DNA from: Halosaccharopolyspora lacisalsi
Lineage (GTDB): Bacteria; Actinomycetota; Actinomycetes; Mycobacteriales; Pseudonocardiaceae
Assembly (NCBI RefSeq): GCF_014137975.1
Contig: NZ_JACGWZ010000002.1
Location: 729,134 to 793,133, forward strand
Direction: 5' to 3'
DNA: 64,000 nucleotides
Shown: piece after piece, positions 50,450 through 61,027 of the stretch
Numbering within the stretch: position 1 is the stretch's first letter
Layout of the letters: each line of letters opens with the position of its first letter
Notes under the pieces: model-generated
The model's database searches: none
What the model saw: only the letters and a program-made list of their open reading frames with translations
What the model was told of the DNA's origin: nothing
Program-made: the position numbers and the translations under genes

Positions 50450-52673
50450 TCACCGACCGTGCTGTCGCGCACGGCCACGGATCGCTTCTTCCAGCGCCGG
50501 AGGCAACGGTTCGCCGTGCACCACGACCACCTGCTGCGTCGCCCTGGTCAGCGCGACGTAGAGCTCCGCCGCTCCGCTCGGTGGGTGCGCCAGGATGCGC
50601 TGCGGCTCGACCACGACCACGACGTCGAACTCCAGCCCCCTGGACTCACGCGGAGTGATGGCGGTGACTGCGACATCGAGCCGCGAACCCTCCGGATCGA
50701 TCACCGAGAGTGAACCGGGCGTGGGAAGCTCGCGCACCACCTCGGTCACCGTGGCGGCGAGATCGTCGGCGCTTCCTTCCTGCGTCCAGGGCCACAGCCC
50801 GTTGCTGCGCACCGACTCGGGCGGCGTCACCGACGTCTCCGTCTCGGCGAGCGCGGAGGCGGCCACCGCCATGATCTCCGCCGTGCTCCGGTAGCTGACC
50901 GTGAGCTCACGGTAGGTCCAACGACGCGACACGTGGGCGTCGAGCATCGCTGCCCAGGTGCGCGCACCCGCGGCGGACTGCCGTTGGGCGAGATCGCCCA
51001 CGATCGTCATCGACTTGCCCGGGCAGCGACGCAGGAGGATCCGCCAGTCCATCTCGGAGAGCTCCTGGGCCTCGTCCACGACCACGTGGCCGTAGGTCCG
51101 CTCGCGGTCGTCGGCCGCGCGCTGGGCGGGGCCCGTCGATCCCGCCCCGTGTTCCGCCCGGAGAGCGTCTCGGCGTCGACGAGGTCGACGGCACGCAGCA
51201 CTTCACCGTCGAGTTCCTCGTCGGTGTCCAGCGCGTCGAGCACGCCTTCGGCGTACTCGACGCGCTCGCGGCGCTCGCGTTCCGCTCGCTCCTCGGCTCC
51301 ACGGTCCCTGCCCAGCCATTCCACGGCTTCGTCCAGCAGCGGGACGTCCGAGACCGTCCAGGCGTCCCCCTCCCGCTGGTACAGGGCCCCACGATCCCGT
51401 TCGTCCAGCGAGGTCGCCGCCGTCTCGATGCGCGCGTGCGAGGTGAACAGCTCGACGAGCAGGCGCTGCGGCGTCAGGTGGGGCCACAGCCGATCGACAA
51501 CGTCGCTCACCTGCGAACTCGTCTTCAGCTCGACTCGTGCGTCGGCCGCGATCTCGGCACGGATCTCGGTGTCGTCCCGGCCCAGCCATCCCCGGCCGAT
51601 CTCGTGCACCGCTCGGGTGACCAACTCCTCGATCAACCGTTCCCGGAAGACCTCGCGAGCGTCGTTGTGCAACAGCCCGGTCTCCCGCGCGCGCCGCCGA
51701 GCGGATGCGGCGATCCGGGCGTCCACGGTGATCTCGACGTCGTCGAGGTCGATCGGGATCGCGTTCTCCGGCACTTCCTGGCGATCGGCGACGGCCGCGG
51801 CCAGCACGTCGACCATGCCGAGGTCACCCTTGACCCGCTTGGTGCGCGGCTCGTCCTCCACGGCGGTCCGCACCCCCGGAAACAGGTCACCCGGTGCGGC
51901 GAGCACGACGCTGGTCTCACCGAGCGACGGCACGACATCGCCGACGTGGTCGAGAAAGCCCGCGTTCGGCCCGATGACCAGCACACCCCGCCGAGCGAGT
52001 CGATCCCGGTGCGCGTAGAGCAGGTAGGCGACCCGGTGCAGCGCCACGGCGGTCTTGCCGGTCCCCGGACCGCCCTCGATCACCAGGACCCCGTCGTGGT
52101 CGAGACGAATGATCTCGTCCTGCTCGGCCCGGATCGTCGCGACGATGTCGCGCATCGTGCCCTCGCGGGGAGCGTTCAGCGCGGCCAGCAGCGCCGCATC
52201 GGCGCCCTGCGATTCCTCGGCGCCGTCGGCGTCGAGCACGTCGTCGTGAAGGTCGTGACCGCGCGCCCGTGAGTGCGGAGATGACGCCGACGTGCGAGGC
52301 CCTCCGGGTGGGCCATAGTGGCGCTGTAGAAAGGACGAGCCATCGGGGCCCGCCAGTCGACCAACAGCGGTTCGCACCCGTTCGTCTCGTCGAACAAACC
52401 GATTCGACCGATATGGGCGGTGTTTCCCGCCTCGTCGTCGATTCGACCGAAGCACAGACCGTTGTCGGCGCCCCGCAGTGCGTGCAGCCGCTCGGACGAC
52501 CGATCCACGGACACCTGTCGTTGCCACCGTGCTTCCGGCTCGGCCGTGGTGTCGCGCAGCGCCTCGTCGAGTGCTCTCGCCGCATCCAGCCGCTCGGAGT
52601 CGAGCTTGCCGTACAGGGACGCGACGTACTCGCGCTCGGCCGCCAACTCGGCTTCGAAATCGGAATTCGACAA
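50450..52673 (-). pseudogene. HelD/HelR-like UvrD-family helicase with two frameshifts
   Basis: ATG 52673 starts a HelD-type N-terminus (ELAAEREYVASLYGKLDSER). The frame breaks near 52256 (RTHGRAV to DLHDDVLDADGAEES), continues with the P-loop EGGPGTGKTAVALHRVAYLL, and breaks again near 51160. The third frame holds motif II (VVVDEAQELSEMDW), then SYRSTAEIM and the C-terminal ALTRATQQVVVV. Both breaks are restored by one added base. HelD/HelR enzymes remove stalled RNA polymerase, and some give rifamycin tolerance. Either a pseudogene or an assembly error. Confidence 0.85.
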
Positions 52674-52895
52674 GGCCGCCTCGCATCTGACAAAATAGAA
52701 AAAGAACTTGTATTTTCTTTCGCGTATCGATAATACACGCGCTTTCCCGATTTCTTCGCGTTCTCGTGGACTCGCGACCGGTTCCCCGGATTCCCGATCG
52801 CGCGACGCTCACCGGATCTTTCTCCTGTTGTGGCAGCAGCCCCCGCAGCCCGTCTAAGCTCGCAGGTGCTCGCCGGAGCCGATGGAGGTGATTTC

Positions 52896-53861
52896 GTGTC
52901 TCTGGTCCGGCTGTTGGCCACCGGCGGCACCATCGCCAGTCGCCGTGAGTCCGGGGGACACCGCGCCACAGCGACCGGTGCCGAGATCCTGGCCACGACC
53001 ACCGTTCCCGCGGACTGCCGGGTGAGCATCACCGACGCCGCCACGGTCGGCAGCTTCGCCTGGCAGTGGCCCGACCTGCTCGCGCTGCTTCGCCGGATCG
53101 ACGACGCGCTGAAAGACGGTGTCGACGGAGTCGTCGTCACTCACGGGACCGACACCATGGAGGAAGTCGCTTTCCTGACGGCGCTGGCCCACGACGACCC
53201 CCGACCGGTCGTGTTCACCGGGGCCCAACGCCCGCTCGACCACGCTGCCCCGGACGGACCGGCCAATCTCGGTGACGCGCTGCTGGTGGCGTCCGACCCG
53301 CTCGCGCGGGAACGCGGCGTGCTCGTGTCCTTCGACGGCCGGGTGCATCCCGCTCGCGGAACGACCAAAGTGGACACGTTGAGCACGCGCGGGTTCACCG
53401 CCCCGGGACGAGGCCCCGTGCTGCGGCTCGCGGGAGGACGAGTCCAGCCACTGGCACCGGCGGCCCGTCCGAGCGCGCTACCTCTCGACGTGACCGCCGA
53501 GGCACTACCCCGGGTCGACGTCATCCCGCTCTACGTCGGGGCCGACGACACCCTGCTGCGCAGTGCTCTCCACGCCGGATCCGAGGGGTTGGTGCTGGCT
53601 GCTTTCGGAGCGGGCAACGCGAATCCGACCCTGGTCGGGGCGATACGCGACTGCGGGGTCCCGGTCCTGGTGTGCTCGCGAGTGCCTTCCGGTCCCGTCG
53701 TGCCGATGTACCGGGGCGGTGGTGGGATGGATCTGGCCGAGGCCGGCGCGCTGTTCGGGGAGGACCTCAGCCCGTGGCAGGCGCGGATGCTGCTGGCCGT
53801 CGCGCTGGCCGGTGCCCCGCACTCCCCCGAAGAGCTGATCCGGCGGTGGCTCGCAGCGTAA
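52896..53861 (+). CDS. L-asparaginase (type II/I-like)
   Basis: 321 residues from GTG 52896, preceded by GGAGGTG 6 nt upstream. Catalytic motif 1 is [10 protein letters not shown] with the nucleophile Thr. Motif 2 is [14 protein letters not shown] with Thr-Asp. Further conserved segments are [19 protein letters not shown] and [11 protein letters not shown] near the C-terminus. No signal peptide is present, so it is a cytoplasmic enzyme converting asparagine to aspartate and ammonia. It is 25 bp before the deacetylase gene and probably co-transcribed with it. Confidence 0.9.
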   Translation: MSLVRLLATGGTIASRRESGGHRATATGAEILATTTVPADCRVSITDAATVGSFAWQWPDLLALLRRIDDALKDGVDGVVVTHGTDTMEEVAFLTALAHDDPRPVVFTGAQRPLDHAAPDGPANLGDALLVASDPLARERGVLVSFDGRVHPARGTTKVDTLSTRGFTAPGRGPVLRLAGGRVQPLAPAARPSALPLDVTAEALPRVDVIPLYVGADDTLLRSALHAGSEGLVLAAFGAGNANPTLVGAIRDCGVPVLVCSRVPSGPVVPMYRGGGGMDLAEAGALFGEDLSPWQARMLLAVALAGAPHSPEELIRRWLAA

Positions 53862-53886
53862 CCGGATCCGTCCCAGTGGAGGACTC

Positions 53887-54765
53887 ATGAGCAAGCAGAT
53901 CCTCGTCGCCTACGGAGTCGACGTCGACGCGGTCGGCGGTTGGCTGGGTTCCTACGGTGGGCAGGACTCGCCGGACGACATCTCCCGTGGACTGTTCGCC
54001 GGTGAGGTCGGCGTGCCCCGGCTCGTCGAGCTGTTCCGCCGCCACGGCATCACCCAGACGTTCTTCTGGCCCGGTCACTCGATCGAGACGTTTCCCGAGC
54101 AGTTCTACGCCTGCGTCGCCGCGGGCCACGAGATCGGCCTGCACGGCTACAGCCACGAGAACCCGATCGCCATGAGCCGCCAGCAGGAAGCCGACGTGCT
54201 CGACCACTGCATCGATCTCATCACCACGCGCGCCGGCACCCGGCCCACCGGTTATGTCGCGCCGTGGTGGGAGTTCAGCGAGATCACCAACGAGCTCCTG
54301 CTCGGTCGCGGCATCGCCTACGACCACTCGCTGATGCATCACGACTGCCGGCCGTACCACGTCCGCGTCGGCGACTCCTGGACGAAGATCGACTACGAGC
54401 GTCCTGCGCAGGAGTGGATGAAACCCCTCGTGCGCGGGAGGGAAACCGAACTCATCGAGATCCCGGCGAACTGGTACCTCGACGACCTGCCCCCGATGCT
54501 GTTCATCAAGGGCAACCCGAACAGCCACGGTTTCGTCAACCCGCGCGACATCGAGCAGCTCTGGCGCGACCAGTTCGACTGGATCCACCGCGAGCACGAC
54601 TACGCGGTGTTCACCATGACCATCCACCCCGACGTGTCGGCACGCCCCCAAGTCCTGCTCATGCACGAGCGGCTCATCGAGTACATCAACGGCCACGAGG
54701 GCGTCCGGTGGGCGACCTTCGACGAGATCGCCACCGACTTCGCCCGACGACACCCGCTCGGGTGA
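53887..54765 (+). CDS. PuuE-like polysaccharide-deacetylase-fold amidohydrolase
   Basis: 292 residues. The NodB-type fold is seen as [20 protein letters not shown] (catalytic/metal Asp), [37 protein letters not shown] with the metal His pair, and [13 protein letters not shown]. Such enzymes include allantoinase-like PuuE and peptidoglycan or imide deacetylases. The absence of a signal peptide favours a cytoplasmic small amide or imide substrate. With the asparaginase it forms a nitrogen-releasing pair. Confidence 0.88.
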   Translation: MSKQILVAYGVDVDAVGGWLGSYGGQDSPDDISRGLFAGEVGVPRLVELFRRHGITQTFFWPGHSIETFPEQFYACVAAGHEIGLHGYSHENPIAMSRQQEADVLDHCIDLITTRAGTRPTGYVAPWWEFSEITNELLLGRGIAYDHSLMHHDCRPYHVRVGDSWTKIDYERPAQEWMKPLVRGRETELIEIPANWYLDDLPPMLFIKGNPNSHGFVNPRDIEQLWRDQFDWIHREHDYAVFTMTIHPDVSARPQVLLMHERLIEYINGHEGVRWATFDEIATDFARRHPLG

Positions 54766-54794
54766 GCGGTCCGGTCGGCTCCGCTGCGGCTCGG

Positions 54795-55277
54795 CTACTC
54801 GAACATGCGGAAGACGGGTTCGGCGACGCAAGCGGGGCGGTCACTGCCCTCGAGCTCGATCGTCGCGGAGACCGTGACCTGAACGCCGCCCCGGGCCAAC
54901 TCCTCGTACTGCTTGAGCGTGGCGTCGAGGCGAACGCGGCCGTCGGCGGGAACCGGCTCGGGAAAGCGGACCTTGTTGAGCCCGTAGTTGACCTTCGTGG
55001 TCACGCCGGTGACGGTGAGCACCTCCTCCCACATGGGGATGAGCAGCGCCAGGGTCAGGTAGCCGTGGGCGATGGGACCACCGAAGGGGCTCTCGGCGCG
55101 GGCGCGTTCCGGATCGGTGTGGATCCACTGGTGGTCGTCGGTGGCGTCGGCGAAGACGTTGATGCGCTGCTGGTCGACGCGGAACCACGAGCTGGTGCCC
55201 AGCGACTCGCCCTCCAGCTCCCGGAGCGCGGCCAACGAATCGAGCGTGATCGTGTTCGATGCGGTCTCGGTGGACAT
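54795..55277 (-). CDS. MaoC-type dehydratase
   Basis: 160 residues, single hotdog. The R-hydratase signature is present: FADATDDHQWIHTDPERA with the catalytic Asp/His and FGGPIAHGYLTLALLIPM. It hydrates or dehydrates enoyl-CoA thioesters. It follows the amidohydrolase gene by 43 bp and is the last gene of the SDR-amidohydrolase-MaoC operon, so it probably acts on the CoA ester formed by the nearby ligase. Confidence 0.92.
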   Translation of the reverse strand: MSTETASNTITLDSLAALRELEGESLGTSSWFRVDQQRINVFADATDDHQWIHTDPERARAESPFGGPIAHGYLTLALLIPMWEEVLTVTGVTTKVNYGLNKVRFPEPVPADGRVRLDATLKQYEELARGGVQVTVSATIELEGSDRPACVAEPVFRMFE

Positions 55278-55320
55278 GACTTCTCCCTCGGGAAGGAACC
55301 TGCTGCACGGTCCGGGTATT

Positions 55321-56211
55321 TCAGCTGCGCAGCCCCAGTACGCGCAGCGCGTTCTCCTTGAAGACCAACGGGCGGACCTCGTCGGAGATCTCCAGCTTCT
55401 CGAAGTCGCTCATCCAGCGGTCGGGTTGGATGACCGGGAAGTCCGAGCCGAACAGCACCTTGTGGCGCAGCACCCTGTTGGCGGCGTGGACCAGTTGGGA
55501 CGGGAAGTACTTGGGCGACCACCCGGAGAGGTCGATGTGGACGTTGGGCTTGTGCGAGGCGCTGGAGATCGCGGAGTCCTGCCAGGGCACCGACGGGTGC
55601 GCCATGACGATCGTCAGCTCGGGGAAGTCGGCGGCGACGTCGTCGAGCAGCATCGGATCGGAGTAGCGCAGCTTGATGCCGTGCCCGCCGGGCAGTCCGG
55701 CACCGATGCCGGTCTGGCCGGTGTGGAACAGCGCGGGCACCCCGCACCCGGCGATGGCCTCGTACAGCGGGTAGAAGTCGCGGTCGTTGGGTTCGAACCC
55801 CTGCAGGCTGGGGTGGAACTTGAATCCCTTGACCCCGTACTCCTCGACCAGCGTGCGCACGCGCTCGACGGCCAGCTTGCCCTGCCAGGGGTCCACGGAA
55901 CCGAAGGGGATGAGCACGTCGTTGTGGCGAGCGGCGCCCTCGGCGATCTCCTCGACGGAGTTGACGGGGTGGCCGGTGGCGGCCCCGGCGTCGACGGTGA
56001 ACACGATCGCGGCCATGTTGCGCTCGCGGTAGTGCTCGGCCATGGTGTCCAGGCTCGGAGTCCGCTCCTGGCCGGACTTGAAGTACTTCTCCGAGGCCGC
56101 GATCAGGTCGTCGTCGAGGGACTTGTGCCCGCGGGCGTCGATTTCGACGTGGGTGTGGACGTCGAGCGCGGTGATGCCTTCGACGTCGATGCCGTACTCG
56201 TACTTGCTCAC
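55321..56211 (-). CDS. Amidohydrolase-2 family (decarboxylase/hydrolase-type)
   Basis: 296 residues from GTG 56211, overlapping the SDR stop (GTGA). The metal site begins DVHTHVEID (HxH), with VKGFKFHPSLQGF, FHTGQTG and FGSDFPVI near the C-terminus. This is the family of ACMSD, gamma-resorcylate and 4-oxalomesaconate enzymes. In this operon an aromatic-acid decarboxylase or ring-opening hydrolase is likely, but which reaction is not clear. Confidence 0.9.
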   Translation of the reverse strand: MSKYEYGIDVEGITALDVHTHVEIDARGHKSLDDDLIAASEKYFKSGQERTPSLDTMAEHYRERNMAAIVFTVDAGAATGHPVNSVEEIAEGAARHNDVLIPFGSVDPWQGKLAVERVRTLVEEYGVKGFKFHPSLQGFEPNDRDFYPLYEAIAGCGVPALFHTGQTGIGAGLPGGHGIKLRYSDPMLLDDVAADFPELTIVMAHPSVPWQDSAISSASHKPNVHIDLSGWSPKYFPSQLVHAANRVLRHKVLFGSDFPVIQPDRWMSDFEKLEISDEVRPLVFKENALRVLGLRS

Positions 56212-57119
56212 TGCGCCGTCGCCTCCTCGGGAAGTCGCTCGCCGACCGACTCGAGGTGCTCGGCGAAGGTCTCCGGCCACTGGCGGGTGATCGCCTCGGC
56301 GTCCCAGCCGCCGTCGTGGTGAGCCGTGACGGTCATGTCCGGGTGGGACCACAGGGAGAGGCGGTCCCCACCGATGCCGATGGCCTGCCCGGTGATCTCG
56401 GCTGCTCCGTCACCGGCGAGGAAGGCCACGACTCCGGCGGCGTCGGCCGGTCGCCCGAATCCGAGCTCCCTGCGGGCGAAGGGGGGCAGCTCCTCGCCGT
56501 TGTTCACGGCCTCGACGTAGGGCTTGAGGAAGGTCACGGTCTCGGTCATCGAGGTCGCCGCGACCGGCACGACCGCGTTGACGGTGACGTTGGCCCTGGC
56601 GAGCTCCATGGCCCAGGTGCGCACCATGCCGACGATTCCGGACTTGGCACCCGAGTAGTTGGTCTGGCCGAAGTTGCCGCGCTGGCCCGCCGGGGATCCG
56701 ACGCAGATGATGCGGCCTCCTTCTCCCTGCTCCCGCATCCTGATGGCGGCGGCGCGAACGCAGGTGAAGGTACCGCGCATGTGGACGTCGAGCACCTGGT
56801 CGAAGTCGTCGTCGGTCATCTTCCACACGACCTTGTCGCGCAGGACGCCGGCGTTGGTCACGAGGACGTCCAGGCGACCGAACCGCTCGACCGCACCGTC
56901 GACCAGCGCCTGCGCGGTTTCCGTGCTGCCCACGGCGCCGACGACGGCGTGGGCGGTGCCGCCTTCCCCGGTGATCGAGGTGACGGCGGCGTCGGCCGTG
57001 TGCCGGTCGACGTCGTTGACGATCACCGAAGCGCCGCGACGGGCGAGTTCACGGGCGCAGGCCAGGCCGAGGCCCTGGCCACTGCCGGTGACGATCGCGG
57101 CCTTGTTGGCGAGATCCAT
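56208..57119 (-). CDS. Short-chain dehydrogenase/reductase
   Basis: 303 residues from ATG 57119 with GGGAG upstream. It has the nucleotide motif TGSGQGLG, NAGVLRDKVVWKMTDDDFD, catalytic Ser in VGSPAGQ and Tyr/Lys in YSGAK. A C-terminal extension of about 50 residues (HHDGGWDAEAITRQWPETF) resembles beta-hydroxyacyl-CoA dehydrogenases of the MFE/MaoC type. It is the first gene of the operon controlled from the MarR intergenic region and probably oxidises a hydroxyacyl-CoA. Confidence 0.92.
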   Translation of the reverse strand: MDLANKAAIVTGSGQGLGLACARELARRGASVIVNDVDRHTADAAVTSITGEGGTAHAVVGAVGSTETAQALVDGAVERFGRLDVLVTNAGVLRDKVVWKMTDDDFDQVLDVHMRGTFTCVRAAAIRMREQGEGGRIICVGSPAGQRGNFGQTNYSGAKSGIVGMVRTWAMELARANVTVNAVVPVAATSMTETVTFLKPYVEAVNNGEELPPFARRELGFGRPADAAGVVAFLAGDGAAEITGQAIGIGGDRLSLWSHPDMTVTAHHDGGWDAEAITRQWPETFAEHLESVGERLPEEATAQ

Positions 57120-57168
57120 GGAGTTGCTCCCGAGTCGGATGCGAGACAATTTAGATGCAATCAACTAC

Positions 57169-57185
57169 CATTGAGATTGTCAATA
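57169..57185. promoter_or_regulatory. MarR-type operator in the SDR/marR intergenic region
   Basis: CATTGA-GATTG-TCAATA is an inverted repeat with the same arms as the site before the ligase gene. It lies between the divergent SDR and MarR starts, where bound MarR would block both promoters. Confidence 0.75.
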
Positions 57186-57231
57186 ATTGAAGCATGGTAC
57201 GATGTTCGTGTCGCGAACAGGAGGACCTCAG

Positions 57232-57702
57232 GTGAGTACACAACGCCCACTGGCCGACGACCTCGGCTTCTTGCTGTCCCGCGCCAGTGGCGTGGTGGCA
57301 CGTTCGGTGAGCGAAGCGTTGGCACCACTGGACCTTCGAGTTCGCTCCTACTCGGTGCTGACCTTCGCCTGCGAGGAGACGGCGGGCATGACCCAGCGGC
57401 GACTCGCCGCGATCATGGCCCTGGATCCCAGCCAGATCGTGGCCCTGGTCGACGAGCTCCAGTCACGCGGCCTCGTCCACCGCACCCCCGATCCGGCCGA
57501 CCGCAGAAACAAGATAATCAGTGCCACCGACGTGGGTCACCGGGTCGCTCAGGATGCCCAGCAGCGGATCGATCGGGCCTACAACGGCCATTTCGACCAC
57601 GTGCCACCGGAACGACTCGACGAGCTCCGCCTGTTGCTGCGGGAGATCGCGTTCTCCGACACGAGCTCCGGAGAGCCGCAGGCACAGGCCCGGGACGCGT
57701 GA
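57232..57702 (+). CDS. MarR-family regulator of the catabolic locus
   Basis: 156 residues from GTG 57232, chosen for AGGAGG 7 nt upstream. Winged HTH: RSYSVLTFACEETAGMTQRR, LAAIMALDPSQIVALVDELQ, SRGLVHRTPDPADRRNKI. It is divergent to the SDR operon, and the shared operator suggests that it controls itself, the SDR-amidohydrolase-MaoC operon and the acyl-CoA ligase. The effector is probably an aromatic acid or its CoA ester. Confidence 0.92.
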   Translation: MSTQRPLADDLGFLLSRASGVVARSVSEALAPLDLRVRSYSVLTFACEETAGMTQRRLAAIMALDPSQIVALVDELQSRGLVHRTPDPADRRNKIISATDVGHRVAQDAQQRIDRAYNGHFDHVPPERLDELRLLLREIAFSDTSSGEPQAQARDA

Positions 57703-57753
57703 GCATTCCCGGTTTCGCGCGAAATCGGGTAACCACCGTGGCGCGTACGTGGG

Positions 57754-59277
57754 CTATGCGGCGTAGCGCTCGCGGAGTTCGTTCTTGCGGATCTTTCCGC
57801 TGGCGTTGCGCGGGATCTCGTCGACGACCACGAACGACTTCGGGATCTTGTACCTGGCCAGCCGCCCCTCCAGCAGCTCGCCGATGTCGGCGGCGGACAG
57901 TTCGGCCCCCTCGGCGAGGGTGACCACGGCACGGCCGACCTCTCCCCACTTGTCGTCGGCGACGCCGAAGACCGCGCAACCGGCGACACCGGCGAGCTCG
58001 AGGATCGCGGCCTCCACCTCGGCGGGGTAGACGTTCTCCCCGCCCGATATGATCATGTCCTTCATCCGGTCGACGATGGTGACGAAGCCGTCCTCGTCGG
58101 CCACCCCCACGTCCCCGGAGCGAAACCACCGCCCGTCGGTGAAGGCCTCGGCCGTGGCATCCGGCCGGTTCCAGTACTCCCGCATGACGTTGGGACCACA
58201 GATCTGGATCTCGCCCCGCTCCCCCGCCCCGGCGGGCTCACCGTCCGAGTCGACCACGCGCACGTCGGTGAACACGTGGGGCACCCCGGCGGTCCCGAGC
58301 TTACGTTCGACCTGGTCCGGGGTGAGCACGAGCGCGCCCGGGCCGGTCTCGGTGAGCCCGTAGCCCTGACACATCTTGATCCCGCGATCGGTGTAGGTGC
58401 GCAGGGTTCGCGGCGGCACCGGAGCGGCGGCCACGATCACACGCCGTATCGAGGACAGGTCCGTCGAGGTCCAGTTCGGGTGCTCGCTGAGCGCGTCGAA
58501 CATCGTGGCCACGCCGAACATGTAGGTCACGCCCGTGCGCTCGATCACGGTCAACACGCGCTCGGCGTCGAAGCCCTCCTCGATGTGGACGGTGCCGCCC
58601 TTGAGCAGGGTGGGCAGCGCGACGAAGTCCAGCGCCGCCGTGTGGAACAGCGGGGCGCAGACCAGCGCCACCTCGTCGCTGACCAGATCGAGGTCGACGA
58701 CCGCGTTCATCGCGGTGAACACGATGTTGCCGTGGGTGAGCACGACTCCCTTGGGACGCCCGGTGGTGCCGGAGGTGTACATGATGAAACACGGGTCGTC
58801 GTGGCGCACGGATTCGTCGATGCGCTCCGCCCCCACCTCGGCGATGGCTTGTTCGTAGCCCACCGCGCCGGCGTCCGGAGCACCGTCGACGACGATCCGG
58901 TGGGGCGTCGTCGCCTGCTCGGCGGCGTCCGCGGCGACTTCGGACACCCCCGCGGAGTGAATGAGCACCGAGGCCGCGGAGTCCCGCAGGGAGAAGGCGG
59001 TCTCCGGAGCCGTCAGGCGGGCGTTGAGCGGGACGAAGATCGCGCCCAGCAGTCCGGCGGCGAACAGTCCCTCCAGGTAGGACGGATGGTTCATGCTCGA
59101 CAGCGCCACACGGTCACCCCTGCCGACGCCGAGTCCCCGCAACACGTGGGCCAGCCGCGTCACTCGGTCGGCGAGCTGGGCATAGGACCAGCTCTCGTCC
59201 CGGAACGTGATCGCCGTGCGCTGCCCACCCGACCGAACCCGTCGGTAGGCCCAGGACCCCACGCCTTCGTTGAGCAT
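57754..59277 (-). CDS. AMP-forming acyl/aryl-CoA synthetase
   Basis: 507 residues. Adenylate motif YTSGTTGRPKGVVLTHGN, then GYGLTETGP, RWFRSGDVGVADEDGF, DRMKDMIISGGENVYPAEVE and the C-terminal catalytic lysine in NASGKIRKNEL. It resembles medium-chain fatty-acyl and aryl-CoA ligases. A MarR-type operator lies about 110 bp upstream, linking it to the SDR operon. It probably activates the acid taken up by the nearby MFS protein. Confidence 0.93.
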   Translation of the reverse strand: MLNEGVGSWAYRRVRSGGQRTAITFRDESWSYAQLADRVTRLAHVLRGLGVGRGDRVALSSMNHPSYLEGLFAAGLLGAIFVPLNARLTAPETAFSLRDSAASVLIHSAGVSEVAADAAEQATTPHRIVVDGAPDAGAVGYEQAIAEVGAERIDESVRHDDPCFIMYTSGTTGRPKGVVLTHGNIVFTAMNAVVDLDLVSDEVALVCAPLFHTAALDFVALPTLLKGGTVHIEEGFDAERVLTVIERTGVTYMFGVATMFDALSEHPNWTSTDLSSIRRVIVAAAPVPPRTLRTYTDRGIKMCQGYGLTETGPGALVLTPDQVERKLGTAGVPHVFTDVRVVDSDGEPAGAGERGEIQICGPNVMREYWNRPDATAEAFTDGRWFRSGDVGVADEDGFVTIVDRMKDMIISGGENVYPAEVEAAILELAGVAGCAVFGVADDKWGEVGRAVVTLAEGAELSAADIGELLEGRLARYKIPKSFVVVDEIPRNASGKIRKNELRERYAA

Positions 59278-59384
59278 GATCTACCTCCTCGAGCGGGAGC
59301 GCGATCGCCGGAGAGGGTCACCGCCGGACCATCCCGGCGCGGATCCGCCACCAGTGATGCCGCAAATCACAGTGCAGCATCAAC

Positions 59385-59401
59385 CATTGAAAGTGTCAAT
59401 G
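59385..59401. promoter_or_regulatory. MarR-type operator upstream of the ligase gene
   Basis: CATTGA-AAGTG-TCAATG is a perfect 6-5-6 inverted repeat. Its arms equal those at 57169-57185 apart from one base, and the flanking bases (ACCATTGA) are also shared, so the same protein probably binds both. Confidence 0.82.
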
Positions 59402-59700
59402 ATTTTGACGGGTAGACCAACCCCGCGGAGTGCGGATCACAGCTGTTCCCGTCCACGGGGCACGCATGGCGGGGAGTTCGGCGCACCGCGCACCAGCGCG
59501 GAGCGGCCGGGGGGCCGAACAGGCACCACAAAAGCGGTAGCAATCGTTCTCGCCATTCTTGTATGCGGAATCACTCTCCACGGCGATCTTCGCTTACTGC
59601 GGTAATGCCACCGCAACCCACCGTGACTGCTGTTCTCCAAGGCAGAATCCGAATGCTTTCGCGTTCTCTTCGGGTCGAGCGATCCCCACCGTTCACGGAC

Positions 59701-61019
59701 ATGTCACGGACCACACCTCCCCGGTCGCGCCGGTACGGCGGACCCGCCGCGCCGGCCTGCCGGTGACCGCGCTGTGCTGGGCGATCGTCGTGTTCGACGG
59801 TTACGACCTCATCGTCCACGGCACCGTGCTGCCGGCACTGCCGGACGAACCGAGTTGGGGACTCACCCCAGTGGGCGCGGGGCTGCTGGGCAGCCTGGCC
59901 TTCGCGGGAATGCTCGTGGGAGCGCTGACCGCCGGCACGCTCGCCGACCGCCTCGGACGCCGCCGCACGGTCCTGGCCTGCACGGCGTGGTTCTCGGTGT
60001 TCACGGTGCTGTGCGCTGGCGACCGGACCCGCCGTGTTCGGCGCGTTCCGACTGATGGCCGGCATCGGACTCGGCGGTCTCGTGCCCTCGGCGAACGCTC
60101 TCGCCGCCGAGTTCGTGCCACCCCGGCTCCGGTCGCTGGTCTCGACACTGATGTCCGGCGTGCCGATCGGCGGCAGCATCGCGGCGGTCACCGGCATGTG
60201 GGCCATCCCGCTCTTCGGATGGCGCTGCATGTTCGCCGTGGCCCTGATCGGCATCATCATCGGGCTCCCGCTGTGCTGGCTGTTGTTGCCGGAGTCGGCC
60301 GCCCACTACCGCTCCCGGGGCCCGAGGACAGCACGAACGCGCCCACGAGGTCGAGCACCGCTTCGGACTCGTACCGGACAACCACGACACGAACACCTCC
60401 TCCGAAAGCCGGGGAACCAGTGGTCTGCTCCAACCGGGGCACCTCCGGGCCAGCATGCTGTTCGCCCCGGCCACACTGGCGACGTTGTTCGCCTGGTACG
60501 GACTGGCCACCTGGCTGCCCGAACTGATGCGGAAGTCCGGGTTCGACCTGGGCTCCTCACCGGGCTGCCTGCTGGCCCTGAACCTCGGTGCGGTGACCGG
60601 GTCACTGGTGACCGCGTGGGCCGGCGACCGCTTCGGCCCTCTGCCCACCGGTATCGCCGCGGCCGTGACAGCGAGCGCGAGTCTGGCGCTGATCACGACC
60701 CATCCGCCCAACGCGGTCACCCACCTGCTGCTGATGCTGGCCGGTGTCGGTACTCACGGGACCCAATGCCTGATCATCGCCGCCGTGGCCAACCACTACC
60801 CACCACACCTGCGCGGGTCCGCCCTGGGATGGGCACCGGGCGTGGGACGCGTCGGTGCGGTCGCGGCTCCGCAGATGGGCGGCTCGCTGCTCGCCGCGGG
60901 CCTGGGTGTGAACTCGAACTTCCTCGTGTTCACCCTCGCCGCCGTCGTGGCCGGCATCCTGCTGTGGCTGTGTCCACGTCCGTCACACCACCGACCCCGG
61001 AGTGCTCCCGAGACCGTGG
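59701..61019 (+). pseudogene. AAHS-type MFS aromatic-acid transporter with frameshifts
   Basis: Frame 1 carries the diagnostic IVVFDGYDLIVHGTVLPAL and the loop GTLADRLGRRRTV. The frame breaks near 60017, continues as AVFGAFRLMAGIGLGGLVPS and WAIPLFGWRCMFAVALIG, breaks again near 60320, and ends with ATLFAWYGLATWLPELMRK and LRGSALGWAPGVGRVGAV. No standard start precedes the conserved part in frame, and the last frame has no stop before the convergent iclR. Either a decayed benzoate/4-hydroxybenzoate-type importer or an assembly problem. Confidence 0.8.
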
Positions 61020-61027
61020 AGAACCGT

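Noticed and set aside
55790..55806. A tRNA T-arm-like GGTTCGAACCC sequence
   Set aside because: It lies inside the amidohydrolase coding frame and no acceptor or anticodon stem can be built around it.
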